Assembly (NCBI GenBank): GCA_036523795.1
Contig: DATDDN010000093.1
Span: forward strand, 1-64,000
Origin: 39-52-133 sp036523795
GTDB lineage: Bacteria > Pseudomonadota > Gammaproteobacteria > Burkholderiales > Gallionellaceae
Reading direction: 5' to 3'
Length of the DNA stretch: 64,000 nt
This document shows, in pieces, positions 51,502 to 60,101 of the stretch. Positions within the stretch are counted from its first letter, which is position 1. Every line of letters begins with the position of its first letter. The notes under the pieces are model-generated. The model saw only the letters and a list, made by a program, of their open reading frames with translations, was not told the DNA's origin and searched no databases. The translations under genes and the position numbers were made by a program.

Positions 51502-53903
51502 TGCACCAGCGTAATGTTGTAGGGATCCGGTGCCGTCAGTGACAATGCTCCTCCCGTGGTGGAGGCCGCACTGAAATTCCTGACCAGAATCTGCGAGGAC
51601 GATGCCGCACTGGTCACTTCGAACACCAGTGTGACGATGCTGCCCCCCGCGCCGCCATCACCGGACGCTCCCGTACCGGAGAGGCCAACCATGATTGCTC
51701 CATTTTTCTGATTGATCGATTTGATGAGATTGGACTGGGCATTGCTCTGTTTCATCACATCGCCTTCGACCACTTCCACCGCCTTCAGCACAGACGGGTC
51801 ATAGGCCACCTGGAATCCCAGGCTCTTTGCCCCGAGTGGCGCCGAGTTGTTGAGCGTCACGCTGATTCTGTCACCCACCTTCGCCTGGTCCGGCCCGGCC
51901 CAGGACAGCACTACAGGCAACGGCGTCACATCGATAACAGGTTTGTAAGCTGCGCTGGAAGGGCTATTGGCCGGTAGTGGCAGCGCTGCTCCAGGCGCTC
52001 CAGGTGCTCCAGGTGCTCCAGGTGCTGCGGGGGTTGCCGGTACAGCCGGTACAGCCGGTACAGCCGGCACAGTGGCTGCGGGCGGCGCTGGCGGCGCGGG
52101 TGGCGGATTGCTGAAGCCAACGCTGCCCAGCGATTTCATGACGAAAGAATTGCTGCGCAAGGCGGATTCCGTGCCTGACCAATATTCCACTTCACGCGCA
52201 TCGGGGTAGGAATTTCTTCCGACAATGCGCGGCGTGATGGAAAGGAGGATCTCAGACTTGCTCGTATCATCCCTGTGACTGGAGAACAGACGCCCGAGGA
52301 TCGGCAGCTGGCCCAGTCCGGGCACCTTGTCCGCATTTTTGCGGTCCTGATCGTTGATCAGGCCGGCCAGGATCTGTGTTTCCCCATCCCGCAGGCGCAG
52401 CAGGGTGGAGGCGTTGCGCGTGCCGATCTTGTATGCCACCGAGCCGCTGGGGTTGGGTACCGGATCGCCGATGGAACTCACATCAAGATTGACCTTGATG
52501 GAGACGTCATTGTCGAGATGTATCTCCGGCTCGACCTCCAGCTTGATGCCGACATCGAGGTACTGGACGCTGCCGGTCACCACGGGCGTCCCGGTAGCGA
52601 GCGGGGTGACGGCATTGGTGATCACCGGCACACGATCGCCGATCATGACCTTGGCCTTCTCGTGATTGCGCACGCGGATGCGCGGGCTGGCAAGCAGATT
52701 GGTCTTGCTGTCCTGCAGCAACAGGTTCAGCGTCGCGCTCAGCGGACTTGCCAGAAGATCATCACTGCCCAGCGCACGCAGTTGCCCCAGCGTGGTCACC
52801 GTAGTTGGCGTGCTCAGGCTGAAACTGCTCGGCCACTTGATGCCCAGCTGGCTCAGGCGCGAGGTGCTCACTTCTAGCACTTCAACTTCCAGCATGACTT
52901 CGGGGTCTGGCACATCCTGGTCAGCGATCATTTTCTCCGCCAGGCGTATGGCTTCAGGCGTATCGCGCATTACCAGCGAATTGGTCTTTTCATTGACCAG
53001 AATATCCTTGGTCTTGAGCATCGTCTTGAGCATCGTCATCATCTGCTTGGGATCGGCATTGGTGAGGTGAAAGCTCCTGATCTTGAGATCCTGGTAGTCC
53101 TTGAGCTTGGCCGGTGTATTGGGGTAGACAAACACGGTGTTGTCGCTGATGATCTTCTTCTCCAGCTGGCTCTGCAGCAGGATCAGATCGATCGCGTCTT
53201 CCACCGAGACATCCTTCACGAATATTGAAGTCTTCAGGTCCGGCCGCACATCCTTGTCGAGCAGAACATTGATGCCACTGGTGCGCGACAGGGCCTCGAA
53301 CACCATTTTCAGGTTGGCATCCCTGAACTGCAGGGTTATCGGTTTCCTGAACTGCGCCTGCAGTGTAGGCTCGGTCAACAGCGCCTTGGCTGCCTGCTCT
53401 TCGATCTGGCGCTGCAGCAGAATGGCGTGGGCGTTTCTCGGGTTCTCCAGCAGGACGGGCTTGAGTGCTGCACGCGCTTCATCCGTATTGCCCGCCTTCA
53501 GGAAGGCCGCACTCTCCGCAATGATCCGTGCGTGGCGCCGATCCATGTCCAGCACGACAAGGCCTATCCTGGCGGAGCTGCTGTCGGGGTCAATGCGCAG
53601 CGCGTGTTCGTAAATGCCCTGTGCCGCATCGAAATGCTCGTGCTCACGCTCGCTGTTGGCGTCAGCAATCATCTTCTTGACGATCTTCTCGCGATTGCCC
53701 ACCAGTGCGGTGCGGAAGGACAGATTTCCGGGATCTGCCTTGCTTGCCTCCACCAGCTTGGCGATCCCTTCATCGTTGTGCCCTTCGTTCAGCAGCTCCA
53801 TGCCCTCGTCGTGCAATCGCTGTCCCGCGCAGCCGGCAAGTATGGCCACTGCAAGCAGGAATACCCAGGTGTTGCGCCGGAAGTGCTGATTTATCTTGTG
53901 CAT
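51498..53903 (-). CDS. Secretin (GspD-like) with TPR N-terminus and C-terminal cohesin-like domain
   Basis: The 801-residue outer-membrane protein has a lipoprotein signal (LAGC-AGQ, cysteine near 25) and TPR-like repeats (about 30-180). Secretin N domains follow (about 190-330, with FRDANLKMVFEALS). The secretin pore domain is near 390-570 (VPGLGQLPILGRLFSS). After it comes a low-complexity Pro/Ala/Gly linker (about 598-644) and then a beta-sandwich of about 140 residues that looks like a cohesin domain (VGDRISVTLNNSAPLGAKSL near 675). The cohesin tail is unusual and could capture or display a secreted partner. It overlaps both neighbours in the operon closely. Confidence 0.87.
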   Translation of the reverse strand: MHKINQHFRRNTWVFLLAVAILAGCAGQRLHDEGMELLNEGHNDEGIAKLVEASKADPGNLSFRTALVGNREKIVKKMIADANSEREHEHFDAAQGIYEHALRIDPDSSSARIGLVVLDMDRRHARIIAESAAFLKAGNTDEARAALKPVLLENPRNAHAILLQRQIEEQAAKALLTEPTLQAQFRKPITLQFRDANLKMVFEALSRTSGINVLLDKDVRPDLKTSIFVKDVSVEDAIDLILLQSQLEKKIISDNTVFVYPNTPAKLKDYQDLKIRSFHLTNADPKQMMTMLKTMLKTKDILVNEKTNSLVMRDTPEAIRLAEKMIADQDVPDPEVMLEVEVLEVSTSRLSQLGIKWPSSFSLSTPTTVTTLGQLRALGSDDLLASPLSATLNLLLQDSKTNLLASPRIRVRNHEKAKVMIGDRVPVITNAVTPLATGTPVVTGSVQYLDVGIKLEVEPEIHLDNDVSIKVNLDVSSIGDPVPNPSGSVAYKIGTRNASTLLRLRDGETQILAGLINDQDRKNADKVPGLGQLPILGRLFSSHRDDTSKSEILLSITPRIVGRNSYPDAREVEYWSGTESALRSNSFVMKSLGSVGFSNPPPAPPAPPAATVPAVPAVPAVPATPAAPGAPGAPGAPGAALPLPANSPSSAAYKPVIDVTPLPVVLSWAGPDQAKVGDRISVTLNNSAPLGAKSLGFQVAYDPSVLKAVEVVEGDVMKQSNAQSNLIKSINQKNGAIMVGLSGTGASGDGGAGGSIVTLVFEVTSAASSSQILVRNFSAASTTGGALSLTAPDPYNITLVQ
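51988..52071. repeat. 9-bp minisatellite in the secretin gene
   Basis: Four tandem GCTCCAGGY units (51988-52023) are followed by about four ACAGCCGGT-type units (to 52071). They code on the minus strand for the APG and VPA tripeptide repeats in the linker. In-frame 9-bp units can expand or contract without breaking the gene. Confidence 0.8.
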
Positions 53904-53928
53904 GACATGTTCTCCCTGGCGATGGTGT

Positions 53929-54459
53929 TCAAGATGGATTGCCGGTGCTGAGCGACTGCTTGATGTTGAGCGGCAGGTACGTCATTTCCACCGTCCCATG
54001 ATCAAAACGGTCGATGCGGTAGGTGTTGTCGATCACATCTCCCACGCCCACCGTATAGATGTGATCTCCCCTGACCAGCATGATGACTTTTCCGGAACTG
54101 CCCTCGTACAGCCCGAGATAGCTGAACGGCATCGGCGGCGCTGTCGGCGGTGGTGGTGGCGGCGGCGGAAGCGGCTTGGGCGGTGGTGGCGGCACATACC
54201 AGGAGGTGGCACCAAATGCATTGCCGCCCTTGCCCTTCTGTTTGGGTGGCGCCTTCTCCAGCCGTTCCAGCTCGACGCGGTTTTCCTCGGGTGCGCGCTT
54301 TGCAGCGCCATGCGGGCGAGCGGGCTTGGCCGCTTGCTCCGGCTGCGGCGCTTCCCCGGCAACACTGCGCGCGCTGCAGGTCGCCGTCACCATCAGCGCC
54401 AGCAGCGAACAGCCGAGCAGATGCTTCCTTCCACGCAGGCTGTCGACATGCGGCCTCAT
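53929..54459 (-). CDS. PilP/GspC-like inner-membrane linker protein
   Basis: The 176-residue protein has a signal/anchor (about 12-34), a basic linker, a polyproline run (about 86-106, fifteen or so prolines) and a small C-terminal beta domain (FSYLGLYEGSSGKVIMLVRG near 111) of the PilP / GspC HR type. That domain docks the inner-membrane platform to the secretin. It is coupled to the upstream PilO-like gene by a four-base overlap. Confidence 0.75.
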   Translation of the reverse strand: MRPHVDSLRGRKHLLGCSLLALMVTATCSARSVAGEAPQPEQAAKPARPHGAAKRAPEENRVELERLEKAPPKQKGKGGNAFGATSWYVPPPPPKPLPPPPPPPPTAPPMPFSYLGLYEGSSGKVIMLVRGDHIYTVGVGDVIDNTYRIDRFDHGTVEMTYLPLNIKQSLSTGNPS

Positions 54460-55103
54460 GATGCCTGCCCCAGGTAAAGCACCAGTTTGATCCTGGCTTC
54501 CACATTCGTATCGCCCACCTTCTGGCGTTCGAACTGCACGTTTTCCAGCGCAACGATGGGAATTGCCCCCGGCAGGTCAGTCAGGAACTGGCGTATCTGC
54601 GGATAGTCTCCCTGCACCCGCAAGGCCATCTGGTAGCGCACCAGCTTGCCCACCTTGTCGCGCGTTGCCTTGTATTCACCGTCGTTCAGCCTGAGGCCGC
54701 TGTGCTCAGCCAGCGCCACCAGCTTTTCCAGCCATTGCGGCGATTTCCATTCGGGCGGAAATTTCCCGTAAAACTCGGCGAGCTGCTCTTCCGTGCTGAG
54801 TCTGGCGCCGTTGAACGACTTTCCGTCGAGTGTGCTCTCCCCATGCAGCGCAGCAGTGCCGCGCTGCAACATGTCCAGCCGCGCCTGCTCGGGACGAATG
54901 GCCGAGAAATAGAACGCCGGGCACATCGCCAGCACGCCGATTGCCAGCACGCCCGGCCAGCCCATGCGGCGCAGCCAGTAGTTCGAAGTCCAGCGCAGCT
55001 GGCGCCAGAATGGCAGCATGGTGACACTGCTCACAGTTGCGCCCGCTATAAGCTCCATGCGCCCTGGCACAAACTGCCTCATCCTGTTGATCAGGTGATT
55101 CAT
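54456..55103 (-). CDS. PilO/GspM-like protein
   Basis: The 215-residue protein has one membrane helix (about 49-67), a coiled region (PEQARLDMLQRGTAAL) and a C-terminal ferredoxin-like domain (VRYQMALRVQGDYPQIRQFL near 155) typical of PilO and GspM. It forms the inner-membrane platform with the PilN-like protein. ATGA overlaps occur at both ends. Confidence 0.78.
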   Translation of the reverse strand: MNHLINRMRQFVPGRMELIAGATVSSVTMLPFWRQLRWTSNYWLRRMGWPGVLAIGVLAMCPAFYFSAIRPEQARLDMLQRGTAALHGESTLDGKSFNGARLSTEEQLAEFYGKFPPEWKSPQWLEKLVALAEHSGLRLNDGEYKATRDKVGKLVRYQMALRVQGDYPQIRQFLTDLPGAIPIVALENVQFERQKVGDTNVEARIKLVLYLGQAS

Positions 55104-55633
55104 GACTTCTCCACCCACGTTGCCTGCACCACGAAGCGCACCGGTTTGTCCGGATCCTGCAATTGCACATGGTGGCTCTGCAAGTAGACGGTGCCGAATG
55201 CATCGCGATTCTCCAGGCGCTGCACATAATTCAGCATCGCCATCATGTCTTTCGCCTCACCGCTGATCTTGACCAACCGCTTCTCTGTATCTGGCTCCAG
55301 CGTCAGCAGGGCCACATTCCGGCCTGCGCTGGTTTCCAGCGTCTGAAACAGCCCGCCCCACGGCGTGGTCAGCTGGCGCAGCACTTCATTGGCGCGTTTA
55401 ACCTCCAGCGCCAGCGCGGCCGCCGCGCGGTCGCTGGACGGCCCGCGCTGCGCCAGATGTTCGTTCTTTCCAGCCCGCGCTTCCAGCACATCGGCCTGGG
55501 TGTTCAGGCTGCGGTAATACATGCCGCTGGCCAGCAGCAGCAACAGCGCCAAGGCAAACAGCAGCAGGCCTTCCACCGGAAAAGCCTGCACGCTGCGCTG
55601 ATAATCGAGACGAAGTTCGGACATGATGTTCAC
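55100..55633 (-). CDS. PilN-like protein
   Basis: The 177-residue protein has a short cytoplasmic start, a membrane helix (about 22-41), a coiled coil and a ferredoxin-like domain ending RFVVQATWVE. A GTG start at 55633 overlaps the upstream stop (GTGA); an ATG three codons later is an alternative. Confidence 0.77.
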   Translation of the reverse strand: MNIMSELRLDYQRSVQAFPVEGLLLFALALLLLLASGMYYRSLNTQADVLEARAGKNEHLAQRGPSSDRAAAALALEVKRANEVLRQLTTPWGGLFQTLETSAGRNVALLTLEPDTEKRLVKISGEAKDMMAMLNYVQRLENRDAFGTVYLQSHHVQLQDPDKPVRFVVQATWVEKS

Positions 55634-56475
55634 CCACTCAGCGCGCTGGCAAAGCGCCCTTCATACGCGTCGGCCAGATCCGGGCGCAGCAACGGCTGCA
55701 GATAACGGAATTGCCAATGTCCGCTTTCCGGCAGTGCGTCCTCTTCCAGCTCGGGAGCCCACAGGAAGACTGTCGTGCTCTCCTCCTGAGCTTCGGCCAG
55801 CAAGGCCGCCCGTTCCAGCTGCAGCGACAATGTGTCGCGCCAGTCGTTGCCGATGCGCATGCTGCGCACACTGGTCCAGCGTCCTTGCTGCAACAGGGCC
55901 AGGCACAGGCTGCCCGGCTCATACAGGGCAAACCATGCACTGCAATCCTGCAGGACATGGCGGCAGTTGTTGTACGCCGCCATCAGGTGCGGCTGGATCG
56001 ACTTGAGCGCAATGCCGTTGCGCTGGAACACGCCGCGCAACCCGTCCAGCAGGCGCGTGTCCACCGCGCTGGCCAGCTGGGCGAGCTGTGGACGCTCCGG
56101 GCTCAGGCGCAGTTCCCACTGCTCGACATCGGCCCCGTATTGCTGGTGGAAGCAGTGGCGCGCGTAGGCCTGTTCTTCCGCAGCATCGGTCAGCATCTCG
56201 CTCCATGGCACCATGGTGTAGCGCGAAAAATGATTGGACAGAATCACCCTGCCCGACATCCTGGCGCCGGATAATTGCGCCAGCTGCGCATCCAGCGCCC
56301 TGAGCGCCGCATCCCACGGCACGACATCGCCATCGCCGCCCGGGCAATCCACCACACTCTTGAGCGCCACGCTGCAACGCGGGCCGCGCCCGCCCAGCCC
56401 CCACTCCAGGCGGACCAGTGCCAGCTGCTCCGGCGCCAGAACCACGCGCAGTTCGTTACGCCACAAAAGTGACAC
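55630..56475 (-). CDS. PilM/GspL-like cytoplasmic platform protein
   Basis: The 281-residue protein resembles the actin-like fold of PilM and the cytoplasmic part of GspL (VVLAPEQLALVRLEW near 12, GSLCLALLQQGRW near 185). It lacks a membrane helix, so it would join the PilN-like protein as in type IV pili. The GTG start at 56475 has AGGAG and overlaps gspE by 20 bases. Confidence 0.72.
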   Translation of the reverse strand: MSLLWRNELRVVLAPEQLALVRLEWGLGGRGPRCSVALKSVVDCPGGDGDVVPWDAALRALDAQLAQLSGARMSGRVILSNHFSRYTMVPWSEMLTDAAEEQAYARHCFHQQYGADVEQWELRLSPERPQLAQLASAVDTRLLDGLRGVFQRNGIALKSIQPHLMAAYNNCRHVLQDCSAWFALYEPGSLCLALLQQGRWTSVRSMRIGNDWRDTLSLQLERAALLAEAQEESTTVFLWAPELEEDALPESGHWQFRYLQPLLRPDLADAYEGRFASALSG

Positions 56476-58156
56476 GGTTGATCTCCTGTAATGTGGTTTC
56501 GCCGCGGGCCACCATTTCCATGGCAATCTCACGCAGGAAGCGCGTGCCGTTGGCGCGCGCGGCCTCACGGATCAGGCGCACCGGCTCGCGCGCGATGATG
56601 AGCTCGCGTATCTGGTCATTGAGCACCAGGATCTCGCCAATGGCGCGGCGCCCCTTGAAGCCGGTGCCACGGCACTGGCCGCAGCCCAGGCCGGCGCGGA
56701 AATGCATGCCGGCGGCCTGGTGCGGCTGCAGGCCGGAATCGGCGAGCAGCTGTGCATCAGGCATCTGCTCCGTTGCGCAGTGCGGACAATTCACCCGCAC
56801 CAGCCGCTGCGCCATGATGCCGTTGAGGGCAGAGACGAAGCTGTATGGATCGACACCCATGTGGGTGAAGCGGCCCAGCACGTCGAACACGCTGTTGGCA
56901 TGCACCGTGGTGAATACCAGGTGCCCGGTCAATGCCGACTGCACGGCAATCTGCGCAGTCTCGGGATCGCGGATCTCGCCCACCATGATCTTGTCCGGGT
57001 CGTGGCGCAGGATGGAACGCAGGCCGCGCGCAAAGGTGAGGCCCTTCTTCTCGTTCACCGGAATCTGCAGCACCCCGGGCAGCTGGTACTCGACGGGGTC
57101 CTCGATGGTGACGATCTTGTCCTGGCCGTGATTGATCTCCGAGATCGCGGCATACAGCGTGGTGGTCTTGCCGCTGCCGGTGGGGCCAGTCACCAGCAAC
57201 ATGCCGTAGGGCGCGCCGGAAAGACGGCGCAGCACGTCGATGGAAGCCTCGTCAAAACCCAGGTAGCCCAGGCGCAGCCCCTTGATCTGGTCGGTCAGCG
57301 TCTGCTTGTCGAGGATGCGCAGCACTGCATCCTCGCCGAAGATGCTGGGCATGATGGAAACGCGGAAGTCCACTTCATGGCCGCGCACGGTGACCTTGAA
57401 GCGCCCGTCCTGCGGCACGCGGCGCTCGGCGATGTCGAGCTCGGACATCACCTTGATGCGGGAAATCACCTGCTCCGCCAGCTCCAGGCCCGCGACAGAA
57501 CCGATCTGGGTGAGCACGCCGTCGATGCGGTATTTGATGCCCAAGCCCGCCGGACCGGTTTCCAGGTGGATGTCGCTGGCCGCAATCTTGAGCGCGTCAT
57601 ACACCGTCGAGTGCACCAGCTTGACTACCGGGCTGGTGTTTTCGCTGATGGTCCTGAACGACAGCTCGTCGCTCGCAGCGCCCGCGGCCTCTGCCTTGTC
57701 CACTTCCGGCAGCAGGCCATCCATGGCGCGCAGGGTTTCTTCGTGGCGCGCCAGATAGGCCGCCACATCGCCGTGCCTGGCCAGCACCCAGCTGAAATTG
57801 GCCGCGATGCGCTGCTCTGCCCAGCCCTGCAGGGCAAGATCGAAGGGATCGCTCATCACCAGGAGCAGGCTGCCGTCATCTGCCCGCAGCGCGATGCACT
57901 CGTGTTCGAGCGCCTCGGCGAATGGCAGCACATCGAAGGCGGGCGACAACCGGTGCAAATCATCCATGCCCAGCAGCGCATAGTGCAGCGTATTGGCCAG
58001 CGCCTGCATGAACAATTCGCCGTCCAGCCCGGACTGCTCTTCCAGCACCTCGACCATGCTGCGCTGCAATGGCTGCGCTGTCGCACGCGCGGCACGCACC
58101 TGCTCCGGGGTGAAGGTCATGGCAGCTGGAGAGGTAAAGCCTTCGGCGAGATTCAT
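56456..58156 (-). CDS. gspE: Secretion ATPase GspE
   Basis: The 566-residue ATPase has Walker A GPTGSGKTTTLY (near 326), an Asp box ASDIHLE near 195, a Walker B/His box region (IMVGEIRDPETAQIA near 392) and a tetracysteine zinc motif (CPHC...CGQC, near 462-500). It powers pseudopilus assembly. It overlaps gspF by four bases (ATGA). Confidence 0.93.
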   Translation of the reverse strand: MNLAEGFTSPAAMTFTPEQVRAARATAQPLQRSMVEVLEEQSGLDGELFMQALANTLHYALLGMDDLHRLSPAFDVLPFAEALEHECIALRADDGSLLLVMSDPFDLALQGWAEQRIAANFSWVLARHGDVAAYLARHEETLRAMDGLLPEVDKAEAAGAASDELSFRTISENTSPVVKLVHSTVYDALKIAASDIHLETGPAGLGIKYRIDGVLTQIGSVAGLELAEQVISRIKVMSELDIAERRVPQDGRFKVTVRGHEVDFRVSIMPSIFGEDAVLRILDKQTLTDQIKGLRLGYLGFDEASIDVLRRLSGAPYGMLLVTGPTGSGKTTTLYAAISEINHGQDKIVTIEDPVEYQLPGVLQIPVNEKKGLTFARGLRSILRHDPDKIMVGEIRDPETAQIAVQSALTGHLVFTTVHANSVFDVLGRFTHMGVDPYSFVSALNGIMAQRLVRVNCPHCATEQMPDAQLLADSGLQPHQAAGMHFRAGLGCGQCRGTGFKGRRAIGEILVLNDQIRELIIAREPVRLIREAARANGTRFLREIAMEMVARGETTLQEINRVTFVA

Positions 58157-59343
58157 TGGATGCTCCCGGCGAGTTCGAAGATCGGGAAATACATGAGCAC
58201 CACGACGCCGCCGATGAACAGCCCGATAAACACCATCAGCAGCGGCTCGAACAGCTTGGTGAAGCGCTCCACCCAGCGCGCCATCTCTTCCTCATAGAAG
58301 CTGGCGATGCGCTCCATCATTTCGCCCATCTTGCCGGTGCGCTCGCCCACGCGCAGCATGCGCAGCGCCACCGGCGTGGTGAGGCCATGGCGCTCCATGG
58401 ACTGGGAGATGGACTGCCCTTCGCGTATGCTCAGCGTGGCCTGCTCCAGCCTGTCGCGCAACGACAGCTGCAACAGGTCGGCCACCATCTGCAGCGCGGT
58501 GACCACCGGCATGCCGCCACGCAACAACATCCCCAGCGAGCGGTAAAAGCGGCCCAGCTGGTAGAGGTGCAGGCGCGCACCGATGGCGGGGACGCGCCAC
58601 AGGGAAACCGTCAGCCACTGTTTGAAGGATGGACGCGTAATCACGTAGGCCAGCAGGACAAGCAGCGACAGCAGTCCGCCAAACAGGACTTCGCCGTGGT
58701 CGCTGATGAAGTGCCCCCACCCCATCAGCATGCGCGACATGAATGGCAGGTCTCCGCCGATGTCGGCATAGACATGGCTGAAGCGCGGCACCACATAGAG
58801 CAGCAAAAACACCACCACCAGGCCGCCGACGCCAACCAGCAACATCGGGTAGATCGAGGCACTGACCACCTGGCGCCGTACGCTGTCCATTTGCGTCTGA
58901 TAGGCAATGTAGCGCGCCAGCGCTTCCGGCAGCGCGCCGGTCTTTTCGCTGGCATGCACGGCCGCAACATACAGCGCCGGGAAGCTGGCCTCGGAATGCC
59001 GCAGCGCATAGGACAAGGGGTGCCCTTCATACAGGCTGCTGACAATCTGCTGCAGTGTTTTCTTCAGCTCCGGGCGCAGCTCCTTCTCCGCCAGAGTCTC
59101 CAGTGCCTCGACCAGCGCCAGCCCGGCGTCCAGCAGCGCCAGCAGTTCCTGGCTGAACAGCACCAGCGGGAAACTGGTCTTGCGCGGCTTGTACCAGGCC
59201 AGCCACGGCTGCCTGGCCTTGATCGCGATGACCGTATAGCCACGTGCCAGGGCTTGCGCCCTGGCATCGGCGCTGTCGGCGGCCTCCAGCGCAAAAGCGC
59301 TCAGCCCTTCACTGCCACGCATAGCCTTGATCTCGTATTGCAT
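58153..59343 (-). CDS. gspF: Inner-membrane platform protein GspF
   Basis: The 396-residue protein has two repeated GspF domains (about 60-185 and 265-385) and three membrane helices (about 155-180, 210-230, 365-390). It contains SLYEGHPLSYALRHSEASFP and the family motif RVGERTGKMGEMM. It anchors GspE in the secretion machine. It lies 39 bases after gspG. Confidence 0.92.
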   Translation of the reverse strand: MQYEIKAMRGSEGLSAFALEAADSADARAQALARGYTVIAIKARQPWLAWYKPRKTSFPLVLFSQELLALLDAGLALVEALETLAEKELRPELKKTLQQIVSSLYEGHPLSYALRHSEASFPALYVAAVHASEKTGALPEALARYIAYQTQMDSVRRQVVSASIYPMLLVGVGGLVVVFLLLYVVPRFSHVYADIGGDLPFMSRMLMGWGHFISDHGEVLFGGLLSLLVLLAYVITRPSFKQWLTVSLWRVPAIGARLHLYQLGRFYRSLGMLLRGGMPVVTALQMVADLLQLSLRDRLEQATLSIREGQSISQSMERHGLTTPVALRMLRVGERTGKMGEMMERIASFYEEEMARWVERFTKLFEPLLMVFIGLFIGGVVVLMYFPIFELAGSIQ

Positions 59344-59382
59344 CTCGTCTCCTGCATTGCCAGTCCGTTCCAGGGCAACACG

Positions 59383-59841
59383 TCACCAGTTAGTCACGTC
59401 CGCCGCCTCTGCCTCCCCGCCCAGCTGCCCGTCCTTGCCATAGGAAAGGAGGTCAAACTCCCCGTGCTCGCCGGGTATCCTGTACACATAGGGATTGCCC
59501 CACGGATCCAACGGAACATTCTTCTTGAGGTATGGGCCATCCCACTTGGCCTCGCTCGCCGGCCGCGTAACCAGCGCCGCCAGCCCTTCTTCCATGGTCG
59601 GGTAATGCCCGGTATCCAGGCGGAACTGATCCAGCGATTTTTCCAGCGCATCAATCTGTGCGCGCGCCACCTTGACTTCCGACTTGCCGATCTGCGCGAA
59701 ATAGCGCGGCCCGACATAGCCGGCAAGCAGACCAATGATCACCATGACGACCAGCAGCTCCAGCAGGGTGAAGCCCTGTGCATCCTGCCGCAACGCAAGT
59801 GCGGAACAACGAGAGGTGAGATTGAAGTCAGGAGTGCCCAT
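59383..59841 (-). CDS. gspG: Major pseudopilin GspG
   Basis: The 152-residue protein has a long leader (about 22 residues), GFTLLELLVVMVIIGLLAGY with glutamate +5, and the typical GspG domain (WDGPYLKKNVPLDPWGNPY near 100 and FDLLSYGKDGQLGG near 130). It is the main subunit of the pseudopilus and the first gene of the T2SS operon. Confidence 0.94.
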   Translation of the reverse strand: MGTPDFNLTSRCSALALRQDAQGFTLLELLVVMVIIGLLAGYVGPRYFAQIGKSEVKVARAQIDALEKSLDQFRLDTGHYPTMEEGLAALVTRPASEAKWDGPYLKKNVPLDPWGNPYVYRIPGEHGEFDLLSYGKDGQLGGEAEAADVTNW

Positions 59842-59940
59842 ATGTTCCGTTCCCCGTGCGAGCGGATATAAGTAGTCAGCCGGGCCTTACCTTAGCTGGA
59901 AGCTCGTCTATTTACTCTGGGGAGGGGGCTGTAATCTTTT

Positions 59941-59958
59941 ATACAGGCAAGACTGTAT
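59941..59958. promoter_or_regulatory. Perfect dyad upstream of the T2SS operon
   Basis: ATACAG-GCAAGA-CTGTAT is a perfect 6-6-6 inverted repeat 100 bases before the gspG start. On the minus strand a TATAAA lies beside it. It may be an operator for the nearby LuxR-type regulator. Confidence 0.45.
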
Positions 59959-60101
59959 TTTTCTGCGCGAGAATGATGCAGACAATTTTTTTGCTGCAAC
60001 TCAATCCGCATTCGCCCACGCCATGTGGCCGCGTGTGTCCGTGGCAGTGGCGGAATGCATCTATCTGGCAAGGCGGAAGGGCGACCGCCTAACCGCGTCG
60101 G

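Noticed and set aside
51988..52071. Tandem short repeats resembling a CRISPR-like array
   Set aside because: The units are 9 bp, contiguous without spacers, and code for a proline/alanine linker in a secretin.
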